Shown here: piece after piece, positions 22,422 to 39,729 of the stretch
How the letters are laid out: each line of letters opens with the position of its first letter
How positions within the stretch are numbered: the first letter of the stretch is position 1
Assembly (NCBI GenBank): GCA_018350325.1
Contig: JAEVLN010000037.1
Span: 310,001 to 374,000 of the forward strand
DNA from: Globodera rostochiensis
Lineage: Eukaryota; Nematoda; Chromadorea; Rhabditida; Heteroderidae
Reading direction: 5' to 3'
DNA length: 64,000 bases
Notes under the pieces: model-generated
Told to the model about the DNA's origin: nothing
Seen by the model: the letters and a program-made list of their open reading frames with translations, nothing else
The model's database searches: none
Position numbers and translations under genes: made by a program

Positions 22422-22981
22422 TAGGGACCGGATTTATATTGACTAAAAACGCGAAATATTGACTTAAAATATTGACCAAAAACTCCAAAATATTGACTAA
22501 AAACCCCAAAAAGTGCCAAAATATTGATTAAAAAATGTGCTAAAACTGACCAAATTCGGTCAATTTTGCGTGAAAGTCATAATTCGTCATTCTTTATTAA
22601 TTTCTCTCTTACAATTATAACTATAATATTTTCACATGTTTTAGAACATTTTATAAAAAATAAATCAAATAAAAAATTTTAGGGAAAATTTCGATCTTTG
22701 GGGGGGGGGGATTTTTGGTCAAAGAAAAGTCATTTTTTAGGGATGCATTTTTGGTTTGATTGATTTTTAAGGCTACATTTTTCGTTTTTATTGCATCTTT
22801 CTTAAGAATTTTGTGAAAAAGTGCCTGAAAGATTTATTACGAACAAATGGCGAAATATTGATTTATTCTCAAAAAAACAAAATATTGATTTAATATTTAA
22901 AATGAATGCTATTTCTGGGCTTCTCTCATGATTCCCTATTCTACAAAAAAAATAGGTTAAAACCTAAAAATCCGGGCCCTA
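22422..22981. mobile_element. hAT-like element, AATATTGACTAAAA motif
   Basis: TAGGGACCGGATTT and AAATCCGGGCCCTA-like ends are flanked by a perfect 8-bp duplication ATTATTAA (22414-22421 and 22982-22989). The arms carry degenerate AATATTGACTAAAA words; the interior has a G10 run and no coding frame. Confidence 0.85.
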
Positions 22982-23143
22982 ATTATTAATGTATGTGTAT
23001 ATGGTTTATTTTTAATTAAGTCAAAAAATATATAAAGATATGTTAACAGGAAAATAAATTAACTTTTTTATTCAACAAACTTTTCAACATTTAAATACTC
23101 ATCACGACGAGGTGCTTCACCAGCAGATCACAATTTTGAGCCT

Positions 23144-23851
23144 TTAATTTTTATTGCCCGTCCATGCGTCATGGTTGCACTGCTGGATGGCGGTGTCCAC
23201 TTTGCCGGGGAAAGTGCACGGAACGTATTCCGGATCCGGCAAAATGTCCGGGTTCTTGCCGTTGCACAAGTCAACGCACGGCGCCTGTACGCCCTTACTC
23301 TTGCAACATTCTGCACAAAGTTTTGAATTGAAATTCCATTTCGAATAAATAATTTAAGTTAACAATCCAATGTTGGCACTTTTTGCTTTTAAAAGTTCAC
23401 GTCGAAATTATGCCAATTCTCGAGGCTTGCTCCCAATCGCTAAAATTCACACCTGTATTGTCTTTGTGTGCAGTAAAACAGGCAACAATCTTGACGAAAT
23501 TGTGCATGATTGGCACTGTGCAACTGTCAGGGTACTTCTTGACGTTGAAGTAATTGCAAACTGTCAACGTATACATAGGTCACAGAATGCCAAAATTTCA
23601 AAAATTTAAATCCATCCAATGCCAAACAAATGTTTCAAAAGCCCACCCGATTTGGCACATTCCGCAGGGAGTCCAGCCTCATCTATGCAGCATTGTATTG
23701 ACTTTTGGCTTTCCAAATCGTCTTTGGATTGGCTTGAAATGGCATTTGATGAGTGCCGAAATATCTGGCTAAACTCATATTGATGGGCAAGAATGGTGGC
23801 GGCATTTGCGATCAACAGCAGCAGCACGACCAGACCGACAAAATTGTCCAT
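23144..23851 (-). CDS. Secreted DB-module protein (12 Cys)
   Basis: Three minus-strand exons (23647-23851, 23453-23560, 23144-23310) join in phase for 159 aa. A signal peptide (MDNFVGLVVLLLLIANAATI) is followed by one domain with exactly 12 cysteines in the order CC-C-C-C-C-CC-C-C-C-C. Diagnostic stretches are IQCCIDEAGLPAEC, VACFTAHKDNTECC and KSKGVQAPCVDLCNG, matching the nematode DB module: a CC followed by G-[VL]-P/Q-x-x-C, with DNTECC before the second pair. The DB module occurs in secreted nematode proteins and its biochemical role is not established. The protein is probably extracellular and disulfide-bonded. It has no operon partner. Confidence 0.85.
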
Positions 23852-24342
23852 GACGAAAAATGTTATATTTAAAAAAATTGTTAGCTTTAAAAAATATATG
23901 ATCAAAAATAAATTTAAAAAATATTTTTAGCACAGCATAACCCTCTTGCTGTTTAAATAGACACACACACACTAGATAAATCATGAATGGAATAATTATT
24001 CTAAATTATGGTAACCAAAATTGTCGGGCGTCTGAAAGGCAATAAAGTGATATCAATAATAAACGATGTTTAATTAAATGGAAAATACTCTAAAGTGAAA
24101 ACAAAATTTAAAAAAATAATTCTATGTAAAATTTATTTTCTATAATTATCTTTGGCAATTCAAAGTGTAAAAATGAATTAATTGGTTTGTGATCTAACAA
24201 TTTTATTTCAGAGTGTGGCAATTGGTTTAGTAAAATTGACAATAAAAATGCAAATATTAAAAATTAAAAGGGTGGTATTAGAGGCATAATTGTGAATTGA
24301 ACTCGGATGCTGCCCCAATTTGCGGTGAGAAAAAGGCGCGCG

Positions 24343-25377
24343 TACAACTCGGCAGTGGACAACTCGGCACTGGACAACTCGGCAGTGGGACAACTCGGCA
24401 CCAGACAACTCGGCAGTGAGGACAACTCGGCACTGGACAACTCGGCAGTGGAAATAAATATTTTAAAATCAAAGCAATTCACCAAATTTTTGAACTAATT
24501 TTAAAATATAGTCAACAACATCAATTCTCAAAATTATGCAATTCACCAAATATTTTGAATTTTTAAAATATATTCAACAACATCAATTTTCTTAAATGCA
24601 TTCTCATCTTCTTCACTTCAAAATTGCCCTTCCTCTTCATCATCTTCAAAATCCTCATTTTCTTCATCATTCTCATCTTCTTCACTATTCTCATCTTCCT
24701 GATCGTCATTCTCATCCTCAGAAACATTATCATTTGCCAGCACAGGATCTATGCCGCGAAATTTAATATAGCGTGAAGTGGCACGAAGATAGCGGACGGC
24801 ATCCATCTCAGCGTATCGACCCAAAAGGGTCAGAAGTCGTTCATTTGCCTGGCGATGAGTGCAATTACTGTAGAGCGGAACTTGCAGACCACCATCCAAT
24901 TTTTTTGATGCTGAGAGGGATCAATGGACACTTCAATTTATTGTATTGGCCAAATCTTCGCCCTCCCCCCCCCGCCCGCCCTCCCTCCCTTTCTCCCTTC
25001 AGAGAGGCGCCTCTAACAAAAGGTGATTTTTTGGGCAGCCGAAGACGAATATTTTCTTACAAAAGCACCAACTTCACTAGCTTTGCGAAAATCAAACAAT
25101 GAATGCATTTAAGAAAATTGATGTTGTTGAATATATTTTAAAATCAAAATATTTGGTGAAAGCATAATTTTGAAGAATTGATGTTGTTGACTATATTTTA
25201 AAATTAGTTCAAAAATTTGGTGAATTGCTTTGATTTTAAAATATTTATTTCCACTGCCGAGTTGTCCAGTGCGAGTTGTCCAGTGCCGAGTTGTCCTCAC
25301 TGCCGAGTTGTCTGGTGCCGAGTTGTCCCACTGCCGAGTTGTCCAGTGCCGAGTTGTCCACTGCCGAGTTGTCCTTA
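24343..25377. mobile_element. Inverted-repeat element with iterated CAACTCGGCAGTGG ends
   Basis: The left arm (24343-24598) begins with about seven GGACAACTCGGCACTGG words followed by AAATATTTTAAAATCAAAGC. The right arm (25095-25377) is its inverse, ending in repeated CCACTGCCGAGTTGTCC. Arms are about 260-280 bp. The central 500 bp holds an acidic coding fragment (24618-24899) and a C-rich stretch. Terminal iteration of a short word resembles MITE family 2 and the 43925 palindrome. Confidence 0.8.
24618..24899 (-). CDS. Acidic-tailed protein fragment carried between inverted repeats
   Basis: An open frame of about 93 codons reads GRYAEMDAVRYLRATSRYIK then FRGIDPVLAN, followed by a long D/E/N tail and a TGA only 20 bp from the left arm. 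It has no ATG of its own; CTCTCAG at about 24918-24912 on the minus strand could be a splice acceptor, so this is probably a terminal exon. It may be a remnant of the element's own protein or a captured host exon. I do not recognise the family. Confidence 0.4.
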   Translation of the reverse strand: MDGGLQVPLYSNCTHRQANERLLTLLGRYAEMDAVRYLRATSRYIKFRGIDPVLANDNVSEDENDDQEDENSEEDENDEENEDFEDDEEEGQF

Positions 25378-28300
25378 CCCCGAGAAAAATATACATTTTC
25401 CGCATTGTTTGTATGAACTTGCAATGAGACTAGCTCGTCAGTTTTGGCAGAAATTTTGGGCTCATCGGCACTGAACCGTCAGGCGCTGAACCGTCCCAGT
25501 GCTGATCCATCCCGGCGCTGAATCGGGCCATGTCAGCGCCAATCGCTACCCGAAATCTCACATTTCCATTTTCGCTATATTTTGATCAAAACAATTTATT
25601 TTTGGTTCTGATAGCAAACTTTTCTATTTCCAATTAAACAAAATGCTTTCACAATTTCGGACTGCACAGTTTTCCACTTTTATTAGTCCAAATATTTGTG
25701 AATCGAATGTTAACTCGGAATGCTCAAAGAATTATTTGAAGCATTAAGCATTTATTACCCCCGAAAGATGGCCATAGGGTGGGCGGGCACCTGCCACCAT
25801 TTCCACCACCAATCCGATCTTCTCAGACGAGTCATTGGCCCCGCTCCCCCCCCCCCCCGCCGGGCTTTTTGGGCTGGCCAAACGGATTTGGGAGGTGAGA
25901 TAATCCCAATCCTAAAACATTCTTTTTGCATTAGCACTAATCCAGAAACCATCAGCGCCCGGTAAATCCGGCATTAGTGACGAACATGGCACTTCTCTTA
26001 ATTAGTGCGGAGTCAAAAATCGGTAATGGAGGGGCGATAGGACCAGTATCCAGCAGCCGGGGTAGGGCAAATCCCACCTCCCTCTCCTCGAAATTAAATT
26101 TTGGAAAATGCCATTCAAAATTTTTAAAACCAATTTTTTTTTTAATTTTATCCATCGGCGTTTTGGTGATTTTTATATATTTTTTTCTCTTTATTCAGAT
26201 GGATAAATAGGTATGTGGTCCCAAAAGATTAGTCTGCTTAATCTAAGCTTGTCCCTTAATCCGAAAATCCGTGCTCCCCAGCGAAAATTGGAATTTTGGC
26301 AAAATTGGCGGGGAAAATTAATTATTCCAATGCATGGCACTGGTATTAAAAGGGTGAACAAGATGGAAAGAACATGGCGATAATCCCGCGATGGCGTCAA
26401 AAGTCGTTGCAAATCCTCGAGAACGAAAATTAGCGTTGAAAATTTTAATACCCCCAAAGCTTTTTGGCAATGTTGGCATTTTGTAAATTTTTGAAAAATC
26501 TTTGCCGTCCTCCCCAAAAAATTATTCTGTTTGAAAGGCCATAACTTCTTTTCTCAACGTAAACCAAAGCTTACAAAATTTGGTGCCAGTCAGAAAAGCT
26601 CGAATTGGTGAGGTGTAAATTTAATTCAATTTTGATTGGGGCCAGAGCGAATAGTTTTAATTTTCCACTTCTTAGAACGTTGTGTTAAAAATTTTACTCA
26701 ATTTTGGTGTAACTGCACTACAACACTTGACACAATATTGTATTTTATTTATTTTAAATTTTAAATTTGCTCAGAATTTTCCGGGTACATTTTCAAATCT
26801 TTAATCGCAAAATGTGTTTATTCAACAGTTAGTTTGCGATCAGTCCATTTTTCTTTAGTCACCGTTGGGGAAATTTTTTTAATCTTTTGGCTTCGTTTTT
26901 CTTAATTTGAAACCGGAGTTCCGTCCACCTCTGATGCCAACCTTTGGTCAGTCGTAGACGTAGATTTTTTTCACCCTTATTTGTTAGGCAAAAATTATTT
27001 TAAACTTTTCCTCAAATTTTTTAAACTCTTCTTCACAAAGCTTCACCTCTCTCTACCCAACCCGCTAACATAAGCCCGTGCCCTCTGATTGTGTTGGGGG
27101 TTGTGTGTTGCCCAGGCAACCAACGGCGCCAAATTTGTGTGCCGTCCTCAACCTCAAGCCCCCACCGACCTCCTCACCTCTTTTTGTCCCACCCCCCCCC
27201 CCCCCCCCCCCCCCACTCGTCGTCCATTTCTAAAAGTGGAAATTGGCCCAATGAATGTTGCCCTTAGCCTCCTCCCACCCTCCCATCCCCCGCGGGAATT
27301 GTCGGGCTTAAAGCATAACCTCACCCCCCCCCCCCAATAACATTGCTCGAAACTTCGAGCCCGCGTAAAAGCCTTTTTTTGGATTGGTCATTTTTGGGCC
27401 CCATTATTATTCTTTGGGCATGCAAAATACAATGCTTTTTCTTTTCGTCTCAAAATTGCTTTGTTTATTTTCCCTCCCCCCCCCCCGGGCATTTCTCTGT
27501 GTCTCTGCCCATTTTACAATCTCTCGTTCTTTGTCTTCTCAAATTCCAGAATTTATTTTCATAAATGCGTTTGTTTTAAAACCCGTAAAATAAATGTGAC
27601 TCTCACATCAGCAAAACTTTCAAATTGGAAGAAATAAATCTTTTCAAATCGCTCTTCTACATATTCCAAGCGCCCCAAAAATGTGCCATTTTCGGATAAT
27701 GCCGAAGGCAATAATTTGTGCACTTCCCTCTTCCAACAATAACTCCTTTTGCTGCCCCCTGCCCCCCCCCGGAGGGTTCTTGCGTCAAAAAATTTTTAAA
27801 TCGATATGACCACACGACGACCATCTCCCAAGGAATTGGGGGGGGGGGGGGGGTGGAGGGGAGAAATTGTTCTTCCGTCGCGGTTTCTCACCCCGGCGGC
27901 AGTGAAGGGAATTGGAGAAAGTTGACTCTCTGGGAGGGCGGGGCGGGGCGGGGGGGGGGGGGGGGGGGCTTCATCATTTGTGGAGAAGCGCTTTCTTCCG
28001 CCGAGAGTGAAAGTGAGGGAATGAGCCCCGAGACTGGACTGCTGGAGGTGGGGGAGAGGCTGCTTTCCCACCCCGCCCATCCCCAACCTCTCGAAAGCCG
28101 GGGCACCACACACACACCATGTTCACATACACACACACAACCATCGTCATTTTTCTGGCGTTTTTCAAACGCACTATTATAGTCCCCAAATTCCAACCCT
28201 TTACGCCTTGGGGACAATTCGGTACCGGGCCAGGGCATATAATTGAAACCGAAATTAAACCTATCAATAATTAAGCTCTGGAAAAAAACAACCGCGGAAT

Positions 28301-29264
28301 CGGGAATTATAGTTTTGAATAAAATTATTTAAGCAAAATTGCCGAATCACAAAAAGAAATGAATTTTTTAAACAAAATTTTCGTTTTTTCCTTAAATTTA
28401 AATGAAAAAAAAATCCAGATTTATGCTTAAATTATAAGAACGAAAGTTAAGCAAGTAATTGATAATACTAAAGCTAAAAGTACATGTGAAATTAATAACA
28501 TTCTCTAAATTTTCGCTTTTTTTCACCTCTCAGAAGGTGAGACGCGGACTGAGTTTTCCACCGCCCCCTCCCCTCTCTCTTACCTTTACGTGCCAGCCGC
28601 TTAATTTTCTTGCTTTATGAGTGTAAGCCATTCTGCTGCTCCCGCTCTGTTAGCGGGAATTTGTTCTGATCAGTCGTGATCGACGATCCGATCAATCAGT
28701 CGGTCGGGATGAAGCGGCCCCGTCTCTAATCAATCCATTCGCCCCCAAGCAAATTCAACTTCTTTGCTTTTTCCCCTCCAGGGCTTGTCATTTTGACCCG
28801 ACCTCTGACTGATTCAAACATTTGCTGCCCTCCGGCGCCGCCGACCCTCTCAACCGACCCCGTCCATTATAAAATGTGTGACGGCGGCGGCGGCTCCCTG
28901 GGGCAAAGAGCTCTCTGCTGCTCTTCGATTTCACAGAGAGTGATCAAAATTAATGGGGCCCCCAAAAAGTTGGGAAATGCAATGCTTTTGGGTTAAGGGT
29001 GATCAAAACTTTGATCATTCTCAAAATGTCCCTCCATTTTATGTGCTGCAGAAACTGTCCCCATGTTGCTTTTTTGGTAACCTCAATTAGCGTTAGCATG
29101 GAATTTTTTGGAAAATCATTAGTTTTACAATTAATATTCAAAAATATATTAAAAAAATGATTGTAATATGGCGGATTCAATTTTTTGTTTGCCTGAGGGA
29201 ATGAGCATTAAATTTTCCATCGGCTTTAATAAAACTAAAACTTTTAGACTGCTTTCATATTTAA
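25378..29264. other. Gene-poor region with long C/G homopolymers
   Basis: No supported gene. It contains a single arm of CTGAACCGTC-type words near 25470-25540 and homopolymer runs: C near 25846, C over about 20 near 27190, C near 27325 and 27476, G near 27840, and a G tract of about 20 with a few breaks near 27940-27968. There is also a CA microsatellite near 28110-28142. The last 700 bp is GC-richer, with CT-rich tracts and several TGATCA sites, and is probably the kinase promoter region. Confidence 0.5.
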
Positions 29265-33951
<4,687 letters not shown>

Positions 33952-34742
33952 AATTTATCTCAGACTTATTTTTTTGTGATCAGAAATAATGTGGTTAAAA
34001 TGATCTGGCCCGTTCTGATTAAGTAGATCATCATCCATTTTGGACCAAATCAGGATTAATTAGTGATTAAGGCATCAAAATTGAATGCTGATGAAGTTGA
34101 TCTCGAACAGAAACGTTAGATTTACAAATAAAAAACGCCTAAATCAGTCATTAGAAGTGAACCGTTCAACATTGTGGCCTCAACAGTCAATTATTACCAA
34201 GTTCAAGCAGTACATGAAAATTTTGTTGTTTTACCATTTTTATTCCCCCAAAATATGTATCTTCATTTTTCCCTTCAATTCATTGCTTCGTCAACGCATT
34301 TTTTGTAAATCGTGAAATGGATCAAAAATTTTTTAGTGTCGGTGATATAAACAATATATTTTAGTTTAGACAAAACTAGCCTCTTGTTTTTGGTAATCCA
34401 GTATAACAACTAGAGACCCCCGGACCCACCCCGAAACAAAAAATGTTTTCGTGTTTTTTGTACAAAAAATTGGACCGAAAGTTTTTTGGTTTTGGGTCAA
34501 CTTGGAGCACAACCCAAAAAAAAAGAACAAAACCCAAAAAAATGTTGGTTTTGGGTCCAAGTTTTCGGTCTCTAACAACAACCTTTTTGGAAAGCGTCCG
34601 TCAATTTTTTTAAGAAAATTTTTATCGTCAAAGTAATTTTGACTCTTTATTCAGTACTTCGAATTCGACTCTTTTTTTGTTGTTGAAAGTCACGTGATAT
34701 AGTAACAATAGTTACACAACTTTTGGTGAACAACCCACATCA
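33952..34742. other. Convergent intergenic region
   Basis: It lies between the 3' ends of the kinase (+) and the ABCF gene (-). It has several TGATCA/GATC sites near 33980-34110 and one hAT-like element (34411-34574). No gene was seen. Confidence 0.5.
34411..34574. mobile_element. hAT-like element, CCAAAACCCAA motif
   Basis: TAGAGACC and GGTCTCTA are inverted ends flanked by ATAACAAC and ACAACAAC (7 of 8 match; 34403-34410 and 34575-34582). The interior is degenerate TTTTGGGTCCAA / CAACCCAAAA. Confidence 0.6.
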
Positions 34743-37700
34743 TCAACCCTCCTGGATGGCCAACTGTCTATAGACGTGCTTCTTGTACTCCTCCAACCCG
34801 CCGTCCAGCTGTGTCACTGTTTTGTCCTTGCACACCCACAACTCCCTGCACACCAGCTGGATGAGACGTTCGTCGTGGGAAACCAACACAACTCCTCCCT
34901 AAAAAAAAAGAAACAAATTTTATCCCTTTCTTAATTTTAGATTTTCCAATTTTTCATTAATTTTATTGTATAATAAATATTTCACTAATTCCTAAGCTAC
35001 TTTAAAGTTGTTCAACGCTTTGCCCAACGCGTCCACTGTTTCGACGTCCAAGTGATTGGTCGGCTCATCCATGATCAAATAATTAGGCCTTTAAAATAAT
35101 ACTCAACAATTTTTTTAAAGGTAAACAATCCCAGAATTTTCAGAAAATATAATTTAAATTTATGCAAAAAAACCTAAATTTAAACTTTAAACTCACTGTT
35201 GTAGGGACAGACAAGTGAATGCGAGCCGCGACTTTTGCCCACCTAAAATTTGAAAACACATATTTTTTTGAAATAAAAATTCAATAATTTGGATGTTTTT
35301 TTTTGCGAAAAATTGATCTCAAAATTTTTTTTATTCATAAAGTGTCAAAAAGCACCGGAAAGAGTGGCAATGGACTGAAAAGCAATGTCGCCGGACAGCC
35401 CAAAGCGGCCCATCGCAGAACGGTACTCCTCCTGTTAATAGCAAAAAATTAAATTAAATTAATTGTTCAGATTTGTTTCCAAAATTTCCCAAAAAATCAG
35501 AATAAAATTAAATGTTAGAAAAAAAACTATCAAAAAAAGCAAAAGCCGACCTGCCCAAGGCCGGGAAAGCGATGGGCGAGCAGTTCAAGCGGCGAGTCGT
35601 CCATCTCCAGCTGGTCCACGTGGTGCTGCGTGAAGTAGCCAATGTTCAACCGGCGGTTTGCGCTTCGCGTCCCGCTGGTGACGCTATGGTCGCCCAACAA
35701 CAGCTTGAGCAATGTTGTCTTGCCCGCCCCATTCTCGCCCACAATGCAAATGCGCGAGTCCGAGCGAGAGCCGATGCACACTTTCTGTGGTGAGAAAAAA
35801 AAGGCGTTATGAGAATGAATAAAAAGAGGCGAAACAAGCTATAGTAGTGAGAGGCGTTTGGGGTTTCAACAATTCAAAATAATTTTTTGTTTTTGTAATT
35901 CGGTGTGTCTTTCGGTTTTATTTACAAAAAAAAAAAGACGAAATAAGATTCTCTCTAATGACCGACAAATCCAAAATGAACGGGGTACCAAAATGAATAA
36001 ATTATTAAAAAGTAAAATTAAAAAACTCGTATTTTTGAGCATTAAACATTTTGTTCTCCGCCACAAACTACAAACTTGGGCAAGTCGTTTGACGAATTCA
36101 ATTCAAAAAAAAAATGTATTAAAGCCAAACAAACAAAAACCTGGAAAATGAATGGCGACTCCTTGGAGTACCGGAACGACACATCGTCCAACTGCAACAC
36201 CGGATTGCCCAACTTTTCGCACTCTTTAAAGTGGAACACCACATCCGACTCAAATTCAACAGGCTGTAGGGCAGGCCTAAAATTTAATTATTAAAAAATC
36301 TTTGTCTAAAATATTTGCCACCATTTTTTTTACATTTTTTCGAGCATTTTTATTCGCGACTGCACCATCGACGCTCTCTTGGCGTTGTAACGGAATTTGT
36401 CGATGAACTCTTGAATATGTTGACGGAGTTGGTGTTGTGCCTCATATTCTCTCTGTTGCAGTGTCAGCTTTTCGCACATTGCCTAAAATTTACAAAATTT
36501 AAAAAAAAATTGTTTGTTTTCCACAAAACCTTTTCAAAATTGTCATAATTTCCTTTGTACGCGTCCAATCTGCGCGAATGCAAATGCACAATGTCCGTGC
36601 AGACGGTGTTCAAAAATTTGCGGTCATGGGAAACGGTCAGAATGGTGCCAGGCCATTCCTGTGTACAACAAAAGAGTGATTAATTTCCTAAAGGTTTATT
36701 AGAAAAATAAAAAGTTTTTTAAAATCTGAACATTGTGAATACAAAATTTTTGTCTTATTTAAAAATTTACACAACAATAATACACCTGTAGATGGTTTTC
36801 TAACCAATAGACGGCTCGCATGTCCAACTAAAAAAAAAATATACATCAAATTCTTAGAGTGCGACGATTAGACAGACCATGTTTGTGGGCTCGTCCAAAA
36901 GGAGCAAATCCGGTTTTATAAACAATGCTCGTGCCAACGCCACCCGCATTCGCCAGCCACCAGAAAATTCTCTAAAATTTTACGGGCAAATTACTAATCG
37001 TTGTTTTTTGTATTTAAATCAAAACTTTTAGTAGATTTAATTAAATAGCTAGCAACTTTTATTATTTTAGTTTTTTTCAGTTTGTTTTGTGTACCCCACC
37101 TTGTCGGCTTCCGCTGCTCGTCCGGCTTGAAGCCGAGCCCAAACAGAATGGTGGCGGCACGGGCCGGGGCCTTGTCCAACTGGAGGTTCTGCTGCTCAGC
37201 GAAAAGTGCATCCAGACGGGCACTCATCTCGCTCTTCTCTTCATCCGACACATCACAACTGACGAATTGAAATGCATTTTAAAATGTAAAAAGTTTTAAA
37301 TATTTTTGTAATTGAGCAAAAAAACCCGACTCATTCCCAAAAAGTGGTGTAAATTTTATAGCATGTCCGCAACGACAAATCAAACAACAATTCTAACAAA
37401 TGATGCCTAAAAAGGGCGTTAAACGCAAAATCCTCAATTTAAAAAAATGTATAGACGTCGTCCGATTTATCGTTGGCGTTTCCGCCAAACTCTTCACGCA
37501 TTTAAAAAAAACTATTATAAAAAAAAAGAATGTAAAAAATTTTGACTTTTACATGCTCAACAAAATCCCTCCCATGAACCAACCACCCGCACCAACCTGT
37601 TCAGTTTGGCAGTCAATTCGCGCTCTTCGGCCAACAGCGCCTCCCGGCGCGTGTCCGACGCGAGTACCGCGTCAATCACCGGCGTGTCGTCACCTTCCAC

Positions 37701-39206
37701 CTCCTGCTCCACGCTGAGCATTGTGATGTTGGAAGGGATAATCAACTGCTTGCTGCAAAAAAAAAATGTATGCAATATTCCAAAAAAATTTTTAAAACAA
37801 AATCGTGCCATGAGATCATCTTCAACAGCGTCGTTTTGCCAATGCCGTTCCGCCCGACCAGCCCGTATCGACGTCCGTAGACCAACAACAGATCAGCTGA
37901 ATTGATCAGCTGCTTGTTGCCAAACGAGATGTCCAGATTCTCCAGCTTGATGTCCATGGTCCCAACCTAAAATTGTTGGATTTTTGTTGCACAAACCAAT
38001 AAATTTTCATCCGAAAACGACAACCTAGTATTTCAAAAGCTTTATTAATTTTTTTTTTTGGATTCTTTTGAATTTTGGCCGGTAGCAGATGTTTCACCTT
38101 CTGCAGAAGCTTTGAAAAAACCTTACAAAAAAGTTCATCAAAAGAGCACAGATGAAACTCAAAAATTTGATTGACAGGGTAAAGCAATTTTTTGAAAAAT
38201 TAAAAAAATATTTTACAAATTCTCAGACCTCCCCTTTGGCGTCCCTCCGGTTCAGCGCTTGACTGGCAGTGGCCTGCACTTGCGGCCGCACCTTCTTTGT
38301 TTGTTGACCGGCGCCTCCTTCCGCCCTCTTCTGCGCCTTCTCCTTCGATTTGCCCTCCGCTTTGGCCAATTTCTTCTGGTCCACTGCCGACTGAATTTTT
38401 TTTAACTTATTTTTTGTACAAAATTTTAAATCTGCGCGTGAACAAGTCCAACCCTTCGAAAAACAAAATATTTTTCACTTGGTTATTACCATACTATACC
38501 CCCAACGGTACAACACCAAATAACCTGCTGAGGCACGTCATTGGGCGTGACCTTCCACAGTTTGTCCATCTCCCTGAACGTGTCGCTCTGCACGCTCATG
38601 TCCACCGTTTGATGCAACTTGCGCGCCTCCAACACGCCGCCATTTGCGGCAGACAATGTGCCGTTGCCGTTTGACGACGGCAGCCGCCCGTCGTGCAACA
38701 GGTCGAAGAGCGTGCGGCAAATGTCGGCCAACTCGGCGTCCGCCATGCCGTCCACGAGCGAAGCCTAAAAACATTGTGAATCTTCAAAGGTAAAAATATA
38801 TTTTGAACATAAAGAATTCTTTAAAGATAAGTATTATTTTGAACATAAAGAAGCATAAAAACAAGCATTATTCAAAAATGACTGCTTGCCTGGATGTGAT
38901 CACCGACCATGTCGGTCAGGTCCTGCTCCGTGCCCATTTCGTCCACGTTCTCCTTGAGCAAATCTGACAAAATTGAGTTTTTCTATGTCCTAATGCAATA
39001 GAATTCAACAACGAATCAATTGATTTCAGTCATACTATAATCTCCATTCTATTGTACTAGAATGGAAACCCGACATATTTATTTCAGCGATAAATATAGT
39101 ACAACGATTGCCAAGAATACCAACCTGCCAAATAGTGTTTAACTTCGTCCGGCATTTTGGGCAACCGTTGGTCGAAGAATGCCGAAATGTTCTCTTTGGC
39201 CACCAT
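34743..39206 (-). CDS. ABC-F ATPase, ABCF3/GCN20-like
   Basis: A multi-exon minus-strand gene from ATG 39206-39204 ([20 protein letters not shown]) to the stop at 34743. It has an N-terminal accessory region, a charged linker ([20 protein letters not shown]), then two ABC cassettes without membrane segments. Cassette 1: Walker [10 protein letters not shown] (about 37840), signature [15 protein letters not shown], Walker [13 protein letters not shown]. Cassette 2: Walker [10 protein letters not shown] (about 35725), TLSGG with [11 protein letters not shown], and [10 protein letters not shown] (about 35055). DEPTNMLD in cassette 1 is typical of the GCN20/ABCF3 group. These proteins are cytosolic; yeast Gcn20 works with Gcn1 on ribosomes to activate Gcn2 in amino-acid starvation. 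The protein ends [15 protein letters not shown] consider the family call secure; the exact function in this organism is inferred. Confidence 0.92.
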
Positions 39207-39729
39207 TTGTTACACAATAAATCTGTAGTATTACTATAAATTCATAAAAACGAATGACATAGTAAAAAATATGAAATGCATTTGAAGAACGTTTTTTAGC
39301 AAATGCAGTGTTATAAGAATGAACTTGGTAGTTTTATTTACTGTTTTGGGCAGAAGATGAACTGATTTCGATTTATTAATAAATGTGCGACAAAATGAGC
39401 AAGAAATTGAGATGGCTCGAAAAAGGTTCACGATTTTTTCATAAAACAAAGTGATCATGTCGATTCGTTATCCGACCCGATCTCAACACAAATAATTGAG
39501 TAGGTATTTAAATTGAAAATGATAAAACAAACTGCAGCATGTGAATGAAAAGAATATGCTCATCGCGGAATAAAAAAAAACACCATATTACACATTTTGA
39601 AAGCGGAATTCCGAGAAAAAAAAATCGCAATTAAAATTAATTGGCTAGCATGAAAACAAACATCACCATCATCACACTTGCCAAAATGCTGAATCAAAAA
39701 AAAAGAGAGAGTTTTTATCTCTCATCCAA
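39207..39729. other. Spacer between two head-to-tail minus-strand genes
   Basis: AT-rich DNA of 523 bp between the NADAR gene's stop and the ABCF start. It probably contains the ABCF promoter. No repeat or frame was identified. Confidence 0.4.

Noticed and set aside
27718..28267. Overlapping frames rich in P, G and S in the G/C-tract region
   Set aside because: They arise from homopolymers and GC-rich simple sequence in many frames on both strands, with no conserved motif or splice context.
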